From DASSQJ01 sp963773655 (GTDB lineage Bacteria; Actinomycetota; Actinomycetes; Actinomycetales; Dermatophilaceae), in contig CAVZBX010000006.1 in assembly GCA_963773655.1 (NCBI GenBank), forward strand, positions 186,001 through 250,000: a stretch of 64,000 nucleotides of DNA, given 5' to 3'. The notes below the pieces were generated by a model. That model worked only from the letters and a program-made list of their open reading frames with translations, searched no databases and was not told the DNA's origin. Numbering within the stretch: position 1 is the stretch's first letter; every line of letters begins with the position of its first letter. The position numbers were made by a program, and so were the translations under genes. Shown piece by piece: positions 1-8,616 of the stretch.

Positions 1-331
1 GCTCGCCGGTGTAGTGCCGGGCGAGCCGGTCGATGTCGGCCAGAGCGGCCTGCGGGTCGTCCTCCCACCGGACGATCCGCCCGCGCACGCTGACGTGGGT
101 GTACCAGTCGCCCTCGTCGATGGCGGTCAGGGCCACCTGCGGGCGCTCCCGCATCCAGCCGACACGCGCCCGCTCGGCGTCCATGTTGAGCAGCACCGTG
201 CCGTCGTCCTCGACGAGGTACCACGTGGCGACCGACATCGGGTCGCCACCGGGCCGGAGCACGGCGACGACGGCGGGGTTGGGTCCGGCGAAGAGCTCGG
301 CGACCTCGGCGGGCATCGGGACCTCGGGCAC
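1..331 (-). CDS. PPOX-family (pyridoxamine 5'-phosphate oxidase-like) protein, 3' end cut off
   Basis: The visible 110 residues form a split-barrel flavin/F420-binding fold of the PPOX class. It opens with PEVPMPAEVAELF, then has the strand pattern PAVVAVLRPGG, SVATWYLVEDDGTVLLNMDAERARVGWM and VALTAIDEGDWYTHVSVRGR. In actinobacteria such proteins are mostly F420- or FMN-dependent oxidoreductases of about 130-150 residues, so the C-terminal part lies beyond the window start. The GTG at 331 is chosen because AGGAG lies 6-7 bases upstream; an in-frame ATG at 316 is the alternative. The cofactor cannot be told from sequence alone. Confidence 0.8.
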   Translation of the reverse strand, partial: MPEVPMPAEVAELFAGPNPAVVAVLRPGGDPMSVATWYLVEDDGTVLLNMDAERARVGWMRERPQVALTAIDEGDWYTHVSVRGRIVRWEDDPQAALADIDRLARHYTGE

Positions 332-468
332 GGGCGACTCCTGGGCTGTGGTGTTCGGGACGACTCCCCCGATCCTGCCCGCGGACCCGGCCCCGCGGTG
401 GCGAGCGGGCACCGGTTTCCGCCGACGTCACCGACCGGGGCGACGGATGGTCGGGCGCCGGGCCGACG

Positions 469-783
469 TCAGGCGCCGCGGCGCCGCACGGTGAGCGTGA
501 CGAGCACGGAGCCCGCCCGCCGCGTCGACGGACCCGGCGCCCCGCACCGCGCGGCCCCGTCCGCGGTGCCGGACGCGCACGACCCACAGCCGCCCGGCGG
601 GCAGCCGACGGCCAGCTCCCCCGCCTCGAGGTGTCCCGTGCGGACCAGGTGGTCGACGCAGGCCCGCACCACCTCGGGGGACAGGTCGCAGCGGCCGGCC
701 ACCTCGTCGAGCGAGTGGACCCCCTCGTCGAACGCGCGGAGCACCGCGGAGAGCGGGCCGCCGGCGGCGGTGGTCGCGGTCAC
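469..783 (-). CDS. feoC: FeoC-like winged-helix protein with Fe-S-type cysteines
   Basis: This 104-residue protein is the last gene of a feoABC operon. Residues about 8-55 look like a small winged helix (LSAVLRAFDEGVHSLDEVAGRCDLSPEVVRACVDHLVRTGHLE). A cysteine cluster, CPPGGCGSC, and a later Cys follow, resembling the oxygen-sensitive Fe-S motif of FeoC. FeoC proteins bind FeoB and protect or tune the transporter. The GTG start overlaps the feoB stop by four bases (GTGA), so translation is probably coupled. Assignment rests on position, size and the cysteine motif; the C-terminal 30 residues are low-complexity. Confidence 0.75.
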   Translation of the reverse strand: MTATTAAGGPLSAVLRAFDEGVHSLDEVAGRCDLSPEVVRACVDHLVRTGHLEAGELAVGCPPGGCGSCASGTADGAARCGAPGPSTRRAGSVLVTLTVRRRGA

Positions 784-2756
784 CAGAACAGCCTCCCCAC
801 CTGGAAGACGAGGACGGCCAGGCTCCAGGCGACGACGAGCTGGACGGCGACGCCGAACACCGTCCACCGCATCCCGACCTCCCGGCGCTGCGCCGCCAGC
901 GTCGCCACGCACGGGGTGTAGGCGAGGAGGAAGACCATGAACGCGACCGCGGCGACCGCGGCGTGGCCGCCGCTGGAGACCGTGAAGGTCCGTAGCAGCG
1001 CGTCACCGAGCGCCCCGGGCGCACCGGCGCCTGCCGGGTCGGCGAGCGCGTACGTCTGCGCCCACGAGGAGACGACCGCCTCCTTGGCGACGAAGCCGAC
1101 GAGGAGCGCCGACACCGCCTGCCACTGCCCGAAGCCCGCGGGGTCGAGCACCGGGGCGACCCATCGTGAGATCTCGGCGTAGACGCTCTGCTCGACCGGG
1201 ACGTCGCCGAAGGTGCCGGCGCCGCCGTACGGGATCGACTGGAGCAGCCAGACCGCGACGACCGTGACGACGATGATCCCCGACGCGGTGCGCAGGAACC
1301 CCTCGAGCCGCAGCCACGCCACCGACAGGGTGAGCCGCACCGTGGGGCGCTGGTAGGGCGGCAGGTCGATGACGAGCGGCTCGGCGCCCATCGTGCGCCA
1401 CAGCGTCGAGCGCAGCGCGAGTCCGACGAGCACGACGAGCAGGATCGAGACGACGTACATGGCGAAGACGACCGTGCCGGCGTTCTCGGGGAAGAACGTC
1501 GCCGCCAGCAGCACGTAGACGGTGAGCCGCGCCGAGCACGAGGTGAACGGGACGAGCAGGGCCGTGAGCACGCGCTGGCGGGCGTGGGGCAGGATGCGCG
1601 TCGCCGCCACGGCGGGGACGTTGCAGCCGAACCCGACGACGAGCGGGAGGAAGGCCCGGCCCGGCAGGCCGAGCCGGGCCATCAACCGGTCGGTGACGAC
1701 CGCGGCCCGGGCCAGGTAGCCGGAGTCCTCGAGCACCGCGAGGAGCAGGAACATCAGCCCCATGAGCGGCACGAAGGTGAGCAGCATCCCCACGCCGGCC
1801 ACGAGGCCGTCGACCACCAGCCCGAGCACGGGGGTGTCGCCTATCCCCACCACGCCGACCAGCCACGCCGCCCCGTCCGACACCGGTCCGACGACGACGG
1901 CGTCGAGGGCGTCCTGGAGCGGCCCCGCCACCGTGGTCGTGACCTGGAAGACCGCCCACATGACGGCGAGGAAGAGCAGCGGCCCGAGGACGGGTGCGGT
2001 CGCGAACCGGTCGATCCGGTCCGACCAGGTGCGCCGCTCGGGCCCGGTCGCGCGGACCGCGGCACCGACCGCGCGGTCGATCCACGCGAACCGCTCGTCG
2101 GCCGCGGCCAGGTCCTCGACACCGGCGGGATGGCGCGCGCCCTCGGCCGGGACGCCGGTGCGCGGGCTCGCGACGCCGGTGCCGAGGACCGACCCGATCG
2201 CCTCGACCAGCCCGGTGACCCCGGTGCGGCGCCGCGGGTCCAGGGCCACGACGGGGCAGCCGACGGCGGCAGCGAGCGCCGCGGGGTCGACTCCGCGGCC
2301 CCGGCGCGCGGCGACGTCGGACATCGTCAGGGCGGCGACCACGGGGAGTGCGGTCTCACGCACCTGGGCGAGCAGGTAGAGGCTCCGGGCGAGGTGCGCG
2401 GCGGAGACGACGACCACCACCACGTCGGGGCGGTCGCCGCCGTCGGCGAGGACGACGTCGCGCGTCAGCTGCTCGTCGGGGCTCACGGGGTCGAGCGAGT
2501 ACGACCCCGGGAGGTCGACCAGGTCGGCCACCCGGCCGTCGACCGTCAGCCCGCCGCGGCCGACCTCGACCGTGGTGCCGGGCCAGTTGCCGACGGTGCG
2601 GCGGGCCCCGGTGAGGGCGTTGAAGAGAGTGGACTTGCCGACGTTGGGCGAGCCGGCGAGCACGACCGTGGGCGAGCCGGCAGGCGCGGGCGGGGCGGCG
2701 CCGCCCTCGTGGCACGAGGTGGTGGGGCGCTCGCGGTCGAGCGGCGCGGTGCTCAC
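780..2756 (-). CDS. feoB: Ferrous iron transport protein B
   Basis: FeoB (658 residues) is the inner-membrane Fe2+ importer with an N-terminal G domain. Visible G motifs are G1 GSPNVGKST (35-43), a G2 region NWPGTT and G3 DLPG (81-84). The membrane part begins near residue 240 and carries two Gate-type repeats around GRAFLPLVVGFGCNVPA and FTSCSARL. The G4 position reads TMSD rather than the usual NxxD. The GTG start overlaps the feoA stop (GTGA), and the stop overlaps feoC the same way, so feoA-feoB-feoC is one tightly coupled operon. Longer in-frame starts exist but would run into feoA. Confidence 0.95.
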   Translation of the reverse strand: MSTAPLDRERPTTSCHEGGAAPPAPAGSPTVVLAGSPNVGKSTLFNALTGARRTVGNWPGTTVEVGRGGLTVDGRVADLVDLPGSYSLDPVSPDEQLTRDVVLADGGDRPDVVVVVVSAAHLARSLYLLAQVRETALPVVAALTMSDVAARRGRGVDPAALAAAVGCPVVALDPRRRTGVTGLVEAIGSVLGTGVASPRTGVPAEGARHPAGVEDLAAADERFAWIDRAVGAAVRATGPERRTWSDRIDRFATAPVLGPLLFLAVMWAVFQVTTTVAGPLQDALDAVVVGPVSDGAAWLVGVVGIGDTPVLGLVVDGLVAGVGMLLTFVPLMGLMFLLLAVLEDSGYLARAAVVTDRLMARLGLPGRAFLPLVVGFGCNVPAVAATRILPHARQRVLTALLVPFTSCSARLTVYVLLAATFFPENAGTVVFAMYVVSILLVVLVGLALRSTLWRTMGAEPLVIDLPPYQRPTVRLTLSVAWLRLEGFLRTASGIIVVTVVAVWLLQSIPYGGAGTFGDVPVEQSVYAEISRWVAPVLDPAGFGQWQAVSALLVGFVAKEAVVSSWAQTYALADPAGAGAPGALGDALLRTFTVSSGGHAAVAAVAFMVFLLAYTPCVATLAAQRREVGMRWTVFGVAVQLVVAWSLAVLVFQVGRLFW

Positions 2757-2986
2757 GTCGCGACCGGCTCGGCGCGCACCGAACGGAGCACCGCGCGGCC
2801 CAGGGCCACCCGGGCGCCGTCGACGTCGACGATCCGTCCCCCGCCAGCAGTGCGCTGGACGCACCGCACCACCGCACCGGGCCGGAGGCCCAGCTCGGCG
2901 AGCCGCCGGGCGAGGTCGGCCGGTGCGTCCGTGGCGGCGACGCGGACCGTGGCTCCCAGCGGAGCGCCGTCCAGCGTCGTGCTCAC
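2753..2986 (-). CDS. feoA: FeoA-domain protein
   Basis: This 77-residue SH3-like FeoA protein is the first gene of the Fe2+ uptake operon. The family pattern is clear: LGATVRV near the start, LARRLAELGLRPGAVVRCVQR in the middle and VALGRAVLRSVRAEP at the end. FeoA is a small cytoplasmic partner required for FeoB activity. It starts with GTG at 2986. I looked for an IdeR/DtxR-type iron box in the divergent gap towards bioF and saw none, so iron control is not demonstrated here. Confidence 0.9.
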   Translation of the reverse strand: MSTTLDGAPLGATVRVAATDAPADLARRLAELGLRPGAVVRCVQRTAGGGRIVDVDGARVALGRAVLRSVRAEPVAT

Positions 2987-3150
2987 GCCGTCGACGCTAG
3001 CAGCGTGCGGTGGGTGCCCGAGCCGGCGGTTCCGGAGGGCGGATCACCCCCACCGAGAACGCACCGGCGACGGCACCCGGCCCCGGCTGCGACCCGGGTC
3101 GAGTGGCTCCGGCACCCCCCGGTCGGGGAGCACCGCACCACCGGCCATGG

Positions 3151-3156
3151 CAGGAT
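3151..3156 (+). promoter_or_regulatory. Putative -10 box for leaderless bioF transcript
   Basis: CAGGAT lies 7 bases before the bioF GTG at 3164, the spacing expected when transcription begins at the start codon. There is no clear -35 box or Shine-Dalgarno sequence. The rest of the 177-base divergent feoA/bioF gap shows no recognisable operator. Confidence 0.4.
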
Positions 3157-3163
3157 CGAGCAC

Positions 3164-4306
3164 GTGACGTGCCCGCTGGACTGGCTCCGGGACGCCGCCG
3201 CCGCCCGCGACGACGCCGGGCTGACGCGGCGCCTCGCGGCGACCAAGGCGGGCGACGCCGTCGACCTCGCGGGCAACGACTACCTCGGCCTGCGCCGCCA
3301 CCCGGCCGTGGTCGCCGGGGCCGTCGCGGCGGCCGAGACCTACGGCGCCGGGGCCGGCGCGTCCCGCCTCGTCACCGGCACCCTCGACGTGCACGACGAC
3401 CTCGAGGCGGCCCTCGCCGACTTCACGGGCGCGGCATCCGCACTCGTCCTCTCCAGCGGCTACGCCGCCAACCTCGCCGCCCTCACCTCGCTCGCCGACG
3501 CCGGCACGCTCATCGTCAGCGACGAGCACGCGCACGCCTCCCTCATCGACGGGTGCCGGCTCTCCCGCGCCGCGGTCAACGTCTCCCGCCACAACGACCT
3601 CGGCCACGTCGCGGAGCTGCTCTCGCGCCGCGAGAGCCCGCGGGCGCTGGTCGTCGCCGAGTCGGTCTACTCGGTCCTCGGCGACGCGTCCCCGGTCGCC
3701 GACCTCGTGGCCCTGACCGCCGAGGCCGGGGTGCTGCTCGTGCTCGACGAGGCGCACGCCCTCGGCGTCGTCGGGCCCGGGGGCTCCGGCCTGCTGGCCC
3801 GGGCCGGGCTGCCGGGCGCCGGGCAGGACGGCACCGAGCACGTCGTCGTCACCACCACGCTCTCCAAGTCGCTGGCTGCGCAGGGCGGGGTGGTGCTCGC
3901 GTCGCCCCTCGTGCGCGAGCACCTCGTCAACACCGCCCGGCCCTTCATCTACGACACCGGGCTCGCTCCCGCGTCGGCGGGCGCGGCCCTCGCGGCCCTG
4001 GGTGTGCTGCGCGACCAGCCCGAGCTGGCCGACCGGGTGCACGCCAACGCCGCCCGCCTCGCCGAGGCCTGCGGGGTGGAGGCGCCGGTCGGGGCGGTGA
4101 TGTCGGTGCCGATGCCCGGTCCGCACGAGACGCTCGACGCGGTCGAGCACGCCCGCCACCTCGGCGTGCGGATCGGGGCGTTCCGCCCGCCGTCGACCCC
4201 GGACGGCGTCTCGCGGCTGCGCCTCACCGCCCACGCCGACCACAGCACCCACGACCTCGACCTCGCCTGCCGCGTGCTCGCCGAGCTGGTCCCGCGGCGC
4301 GGCTGA
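3164..4306 (+). CDS. bioF: 8-amino-7-oxononanoate synthase
   Basis: BioF (380 residues) condenses pimeloyl-ACP/CoA with L-alanine in biotin synthesis using PLP. It has the alpha-oxoamine synthase pattern: NDYLGLRRHP near the N-terminus, GAGASRLVTGT, SSGYAANL, the DEAHALGVVG aspartate/histidine motif (195-204) and the PLP lysine in TTLSKSLAAQGG (K235). GTG at 3164 is chosen because it follows a -10-like CAGGAT and because upstream codons do not look coding. bioD follows after 7 bases, so the two are an operon. No bioA or bioB is present in the window. Confidence 0.93.
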   Translation: MTCPLDWLRDAAAARDDAGLTRRLAATKAGDAVDLAGNDYLGLRRHPAVVAGAVAAAETYGAGAGASRLVTGTLDVHDDLEAALADFTGAASALVLSSGYAANLAALTSLADAGTLIVSDEHAHASLIDGCRLSRAAVNVSRHNDLGHVAELLSRRESPRALVVAESVYSVLGDASPVADLVALTAEAGVLLVLDEAHALGVVGPGGSGLLARAGLPGAGQDGTEHVVVTTTLSKSLAAQGGVVLASPLVREHLVNTARPFIYDTGLAPASAGAALAALGVLRDQPELADRVHANAARLAEACGVEAPVGAVMSVPMPGPHETLDAVEHARHLGVRIGAFRPPSTPDGVSRLRLTAHADHSTHDLDLACRVLAELVPRRG

Positions 4307-4313
4307 CCGCCTC

Positions 4314-5021
4314 GTGTCCGACCCCCGCGCGCTGCCCGCCGTCGTGCTCGTCACGGGCACGGGCACCGGGGTGGGCAAGACGGTGGTCACGGCGGCCCTC
4401 GCCGCGCTGGTGCGGGCCCGTGGCAGCAGCGCCGCGGTGGTCAAGCCGGCCCAGACCGGGGTGGGCCCCGGCGACCCGGGTGACGTCGACGAGGTGCGCC
4501 GTCTGGCGGGCGACGACGTCGCGGTCCACGAGCTCGTGCGGCTGCGCGACCCGCTCTCGCCGGAGGCCGCCGCCCGGCGCGAGGGGGTGGCGCTGCCGCC
4601 CGTCGCCGCGGTCGCCCGTCGGGTCCGCGACCTCACCGCCGCCGCCGACGTCGTGCTCGTCGAGGGGGCCGGCGGCCTGCTCGTGCGGCTGGACTCCCGC
4701 GGCGGCACCCTCGCCGACCTCGGGGTGGCGGTGCGCTACCTCGGCACGTCGTGCGGGGTGGTGCTCGCCGCGTCAGCGGGCCTCGGCACGCTGAGCACCG
4801 CCGCGCTCACCGCGGAGGCCCTGGACCGGCGCTCGCTACCGCTGCTCGGGGTGGTCGTCGGCGCGTGGCCGAGCGAGCCGGGGCTCGCCGAGACCGAGAA
4901 CCTCACCGACCTGCCCCGGGTCACCGGCGCGCCCCTGTGGGGTCGGATCCCGGACGGGGCGGGCCGGATGCCGCGGGAGGCGTTCCTCGACGCGGCACCC
5001 GGCTGGTTCGACATCACCTGA
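4314..5021 (+). CDS. bioD: ATP-dependent dethiobiotin synthetase
   Basis: BioD (235 residues) closes the ureido ring of 7,8-diaminopelargonate with CO2 and ATP. It has the P-loop GTGTGVGKT (15-23), the KPAQTGV substrate loop and the EGAGGLLV motif typical of the family. It starts with GTG, directly after bioF. Together bioF and bioD make two of the four late biotin steps; the others must be elsewhere on the chromosome. Confidence 0.93.
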   Translation: MSDPRALPAVVLVTGTGTGVGKTVVTAALAALVRARGSSAAVVKPAQTGVGPGDPGDVDEVRRLAGDDVAVHELVRLRDPLSPEAAARREGVALPPVAAVARRVRDLTAAADVVLVEGAGGLLVRLDSRGGTLADLGVAVRYLGTSCGVVLAASAGLGTLSTAALTAEALDRRSLPLLGVVVGAWPSEPGLAETENLTDLPRVTGAPLWGRIPDGAGRMPREAFLDAAPGWFDIT

Positions 5022-5027
5022 CGGGCC

Positions 5028-5516
5028 TCACGCCCCGAGGGCACCCGCCGCGAGCGGGCCGACGAGGGTCACGACGATCGTCAGCACCGCGAGGACGAGA
5101 CCCATGACGCCGAAGCCACGCGCCACTCCCGTCTGGGGCGTGGCTCCCCGGCCGAAGCCTGCCAGCCAGGCGGCGCCGGCGCCCAGGGACGCGGGAGCGC
5201 CCGACCAGAAGACGCCCAGGGCGAGCACCGCCAGCACGCCGAGGACGACGGCGCCGGTCCGCGCGCGCCGCGGGTCGGACGCGAGGGGGACCGCGATCGC
5301 CAGCGTGAGCACCAGGGCGACGCCGCCGAAGAGGGCGACGCCCTCGATGGTGGAGACCGGACCCTCGGGCGCGTAGGGGTCGTGGTCGGTGAAGACCACC
5401 TCGCCGAGGTGGACGAGGATGTTGACGACGGTCGAGAGCAGGAACGCTCCGACGACGAGGGCGAGCCCGGGCACGCCGCGGCGCCCGGTCGTGATCGGTG
5501 TGGTCGTGGTGGACAT
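5028..5516 (-). CDS. Small four-helix membrane protein, function unknown
   Basis: A 162-residue protein with about four hydrophobic segments (GLALVVGAFLLSTVVNIL, VALFGGVALVLTLAIAV, AVVLGVLAVLALGVF and a C-terminal VMGLVLAVLTIVVTLVGPLAAG). The first loop is acidic and His/Asp-rich (HLGEVVFTDHDPYAPEGP). ATG at 5516 has a GGAGG ribosome-binding site 8 bases upstream. I do not recognise the family. It is convergent with bioD (6-base gap) and divergent from the sensor kinase gene. Confidence 0.75.
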   Translation of the reverse strand: MSTTTTPITTGRRGVPGLALVVGAFLLSTVVNILVHLGEVVFTDHDPYAPEGPVSTIEGVALFGGVALVLTLAIAVPLASDPRRARTGAVVLGVLAVLALGVFWSGAPASLGAGAAWLAGFGRGATPQTGVARGFGVMGLVLAVLTIVVTLVGPLAAGALGA

Positions 5517-5690
5517 GTGCTGACCTCCGTGCCGTGCCCCGGCCGTTCCGGAGCCTCTGGCCACAGTCGTGCCGGTGGTGTCCCGCGGACGAGGGCCCCA
5601 GTGTCCCGCACCGTCCCGCGTCGTCCCGGCCCCGGCCCGGGACGGTCCGGCAGTGGTGACGCCACGGGCCGGGAAGGCGATCATGGGTCC

Positions 5691-7400
5691 ATGGACGGCG
5701 CGGTGGCTGCGGACCGGACCGGCATCCCCGGAGAGGTCCTCCTCGCCGCTGCCGCCACCGCCGTCGGCGCCGTCCCGCTCGTCCCCGCGTTGGCCGGCGA
5801 CTCCGTGCCCACCGGCGCCCTCTTCCTCCTCGGCTGGCCGGTGTTGGGTGTGGTGGGCGCCGTCCTGCTCGACCGGCGCCCGGGCTCGCGGCTGGGCCGG
5901 GTGCTCGCACTGCTCGCGATGGTCCCGGCCCTCGTGGTCGGCGCCGCCGCCGTCGGACAACCGTTCCCGGCCGTGTGGGATCGCCTGGAGTCCGTCACCC
6001 CTCGCGGGGACGTGGCGCTCGTGCTGCTCGCGATGGCTCCGGTCGCCTGGGCCGTCGGGTTCGCGCCCGACCGGATGTCGCGCCGGCGCCTGGTGTGGGT
6101 CACGGCGTGGTCTGCGGTTCTCGCGGGTGTGGTGGCGGCCACCTCCCTGGCCGCCTCGCCGCGGACCGTGGGTCTCGTGACGACGCTGGGGCTGTGCGGC
6201 CTGGCCGGCCTGCTGCTCCGGCTGGAGACCGCCACCGAGCTCCGCCCCGTGGACGAGCCGCTCGTCGACGTGGGCACCGTGCTCGTGGCCGCTGCCGTCG
6301 GCGTGGGTGCCGGGACCGCGGTGCGCGTCCTGCTCTCCCGAGCCGGGCTTCCCCTGCCGGAGGCCTCCGCCGTGTTCGCCGCGGTGCTCACCGCCACCCT
6401 CGCCTGGCCGCTGGCGCTCCGGCTCCGCCGGCTGGTCCTCGAGCGCCGCTACGGCACCGGCGTGCTGCCACCGGAGGCCGTCGCCGCCATCACCGAGGAC
6501 CTCCGCCCCGACGCGGACCCCCGCGAGCTGCTCGGCAGAGCCGCGACGATGATCGCGGCGGCGAGCGCGCAGCCCGAGGTGCGCCTCGTCCTCGGCAGCG
6601 ACGACCCCGACCTTCCCGACGGGTGGACCCGGCACGCCCTCGTCGTGGGCTCCGAGCACGTCGGCACCCTGCTCCTGAGGACCCGCCACCCCGAGGGGCC
6701 CGAGCCGCGGCAGGAGCACGTCGTCGCCCAGCTCCTGCCGACCGTGGCCCTGATGACGCGAGCGGTGGCACTGGCGGTGGAGGCCGAGCAGGCCCGCTCC
6801 GACGTCGCCCGCGAGCGCGACGCCGAGCGCGCCCGGATCCTCGGCGACCTCCACGACGAGCTCGGGCCGATCCTCGCCGGGATGAGCATGCGCGTGCAGG
6901 CGGAGCTGCGCCGACGACCCAGCCCCCTCCTCGAAGCCCTGGCGACCGGGCTCACGGACGCCCGGGACGACCTGCGCCGCGTCGTGTCCGACCTGACCCC
7001 GTCGGCGTTGCGTGGGTCGGGGCTGGCCGAGGCCCTCGAGCGCCTCGTCGGTGGCTTCGCCGGCCAGGGCGCGAACGTCGTGCTCGACGCCGACCTCGCG
7101 GGCGAGCCCGCGCCGGAGACCGCGGTCGCCGTCTACCGCTCGGTCGCCGAGGGAGTCACCAACGCGCTCCGCCACGGTGGCGCGCACCGCGTCACCGTGT
7201 CCGTCCAATCGCGGCCGGGAGGCACGGTCGTGGTGGACGTGCGGGACGACGGGGCCGGTGGTGCGGTCGTGCCGGGGACCGGGCTGACCTCCCTGCGTCG
7301 ACGGGCCGAGGGGCTCGGCGGCACGCTCGTCGTCGAGTGCCACCACCCGCGGGGCATCCACCTCCGCGTCGAGCTCCCCGAGGAGGCACGAGCCCGATGA
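5691..7400 (+). CDS. NarL-type sensor histidine kinase (HisKA_3)
   Basis: This 569-residue membrane sensor has about eight hydrophobic segments within residues 15-245, then a poorly conserved GAF-like linker (roughly 255-350). A HisKA_3 dimerisation domain follows with the phosphorylatable His in LHDELGP (H388), then a short HATPase domain with NALRHGG and DDGAGG. The stimulus is unknown. ATG at 5691 is the first plausible start after the divergent gap, with a weak GGGAAGG upstream. Its stop overlaps the response regulator start (ATGA). Confidence 0.9.
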   Translation: MDGAVAADRTGIPGEVLLAAAATAVGAVPLVPALAGDSVPTGALFLLGWPVLGVVGAVLLDRRPGSRLGRVLALLAMVPALVVGAAAVGQPFPAVWDRLESVTPRGDVALVLLAMAPVAWAVGFAPDRMSRRRLVWVTAWSAVLAGVVAATSLAASPRTVGLVTTLGLCGLAGLLLRLETATELRPVDEPLVDVGTVLVAAAVGVGAGTAVRVLLSRAGLPLPEASAVFAAVLTATLAWPLALRLRRLVLERRYGTGVLPPEAVAAITEDLRPDADPRELLGRAATMIAAASAQPEVRLVLGSDDPDLPDGWTRHALVVGSEHVGTLLLRTRHPEGPEPRQEHVVAQLLPTVALMTRAVALAVEAEQARSDVARERDAERARILGDLHDELGPILAGMSMRVQAELRRRPSPLLEALATGLTDARDDLRRVVSDLTPSALRGSGLAEALERLVGGFAGQGANVVLDADLAGEPAPETAVAVYRSVAEGVTNALRHGGAHRVTVSVQSRPGGTVVVDVRDDGAGGAVVPGTGLTSLRRRAEGLGGTLVVECHHPRGIHLRVELPEEARAR

Positions 7401-8032
7401 CCCGCGTCCTCGTCGTCGACGACCACCCGATCGTCCTGTCCGGGTTCACCGCGCTCGTCGAGTCCGACGAGGACCTCGAGCTCGTGGGTGCCGCGCGGAG
7501 CGTCGCCGAGGCCCTGGCCGTCGAGGACGAGGTCGACGTCGCGGTCGTCGACCTGCGCCTCCCCGACGGCGACGGCATCGAGCTCGGGGTGGAGCTCAAG
7601 GCGCGTCGGCCCCGGGTGCGCGTCGTCGTCCTCACGATGCACGCCGACGAGGACGCCGTGATGCGCTGCCTCGGCTCGGGCCTGGACGGCTACCTCCTCA
7701 AGGACTCCGACCCCGAGGACGTGCTCACCGCCATCCACTCCGCGGCCCGGGGCACCCTCGTCCTCGGCCGGGGCGCGACCGCACCCGTCGTGGCCGCGGC
7801 ATCCACCGCCCCACGGACCGATGCCCTCTCCGTCCTCGACAGCCGCGACCTGGAGATCCTCGAGCTGCTCACCCGCGGGCTGCCCACCTCCCAGGTGGCG
7901 GCCCGGCTGTTCCTCGCCCCCAAGACCGTCCGCAACCGGGTGTCGGCGATGCTCGGCAAGCTCGGCGTCGGCTCCCGCGAGGATGCCGTCGCGCTCGGCC
8001 GCGCCGCCGGGTTGGGCCGGGGCCGCACCTGA
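7397..8032 (+). CDS. LuxR/NarL-family response regulator
   Basis: This 211-residue partner of the upstream kinase has a receiver domain with acidic pocket DD (8-9), phospho-acceptor D52 in VVDLRLPDG, T80 and K102 in LLKDSD. A C-terminal LuxR-type helix-turn-helix follows (DLEILELLTRGLPTSQVAARLFLAPKTVRNRVSAMLGKLGV, about 150-190). AGGAGG lies 10 bases before the ATG and the kinase stop overlaps it, so the pair is translationally coupled. Confidence 0.93.
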   Translation: MTRVLVVDDHPIVLSGFTALVESDEDLELVGAARSVAEALAVEDEVDVAVVDLRLPDGDGIELGVELKARRPRVRVVVLTMHADEDAVMRCLGSGLDGYLLKDSDPEDVLTAIHSAARGTLVLGRGATAPVVAAASTAPRTDALSVLDSRDLEILELLTRGLPTSQVAARLFLAPKTVRNRVSAMLGKLGVGSREDAVALGRAAGLGRGRT

Positions 8033-8083
8033 GCGGCGGGCCCGATTCGCCACGCGCGCCACGAGGTGGGGAGGATGGGCGCC

Positions 8084-8596
8084 ATGAGCGAGCGCCCCTA
8101 CCGCGTCACCGTCGTGTGCCACGGCAACATCTGCCGGTCGCCGATGGCCGAGTTCGTCCTGCGCGAGGCCTTCGAGGAGGCCGGGCTCGGCGACCGGGTC
8201 CTCGTCGACTCCGCCGGCACCTCCACCGAGGAGCTGGGCAACCCGATGCACCGCCGCACACGGGCGGCCCTCCAGCGGCACGGCCACCGCGACCTCGGCT
8301 GGGACAGGCACCGGGCCCGGCAGTTCCAGCCCGACTGGTTCGCCGACGCCGACCTCGTCCTCGCCGCCGACCACCGCCACGCCGACCGGCTCGAGCGGCT
8401 CGCCCGCACCGACGACGAGGCGGGGCGCATCCGGATGCTGCGCTCCTTCGACCCCCGGGCGGTCGCCGCGGGCGAGCTCGGCATGGACGACCCCTGGTAC
8501 GGCACCGACCCGGACTACGACCGCACCCACGACGAGATCGTGGCGGCGGTGCCGGGCATCGTCGAGCACGTCCGCCGCGACCTCGACGGCGGCTGA
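8084..8596 (+). CDS. Low-molecular-weight protein-tyrosine phosphatase
   Basis: A 170-residue cytoplasmic phosphatase. The CX5R signature is CHGNICRS near the N-terminus (C12, R18), and the general-acid Asp sits in the MDDPWYG loop late in the sequence. Size and motif order match the LMW-PTP family (about 150-165 residues). ATG at 8084 follows GGGGAGG by 9 bases; an in-frame ATG at 8075 would overlap that site and is less likely. Its substrate is unknown. Confidence 0.92.
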   Translation: MSERPYRVTVVCHGNICRSPMAEFVLREAFEEAGLGDRVLVDSAGTSTEELGNPMHRRTRAALQRHGHRDLGWDRHRARQFQPDWFADADLVLAADHRHADRLERLARTDDEAGRIRMLRSFDPRAVAAGELGMDDPWYGTDPDYDRTHDEIVAAVPGIVEHVRRDLDGG

Positions 8597-8616
8597 GGCC
8601 CCGCTCCGGCGGTGGG

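Noticed and set aside
2987..3163. Iron (IdeR/DtxR) or biotin operator in the feoA/bioF gap
   Set aside because: No inverted repeat resembling either operator is visible in these 177 bases.
5028..7361. 777-codon open frame on the minus strand across the sensor kinase
   Set aside because: Only its last 163 codons (5028-5516) read as a real membrane protein; the rest is the mirror of the kinase gene and is Gly/Arg/His-rich without any domain.
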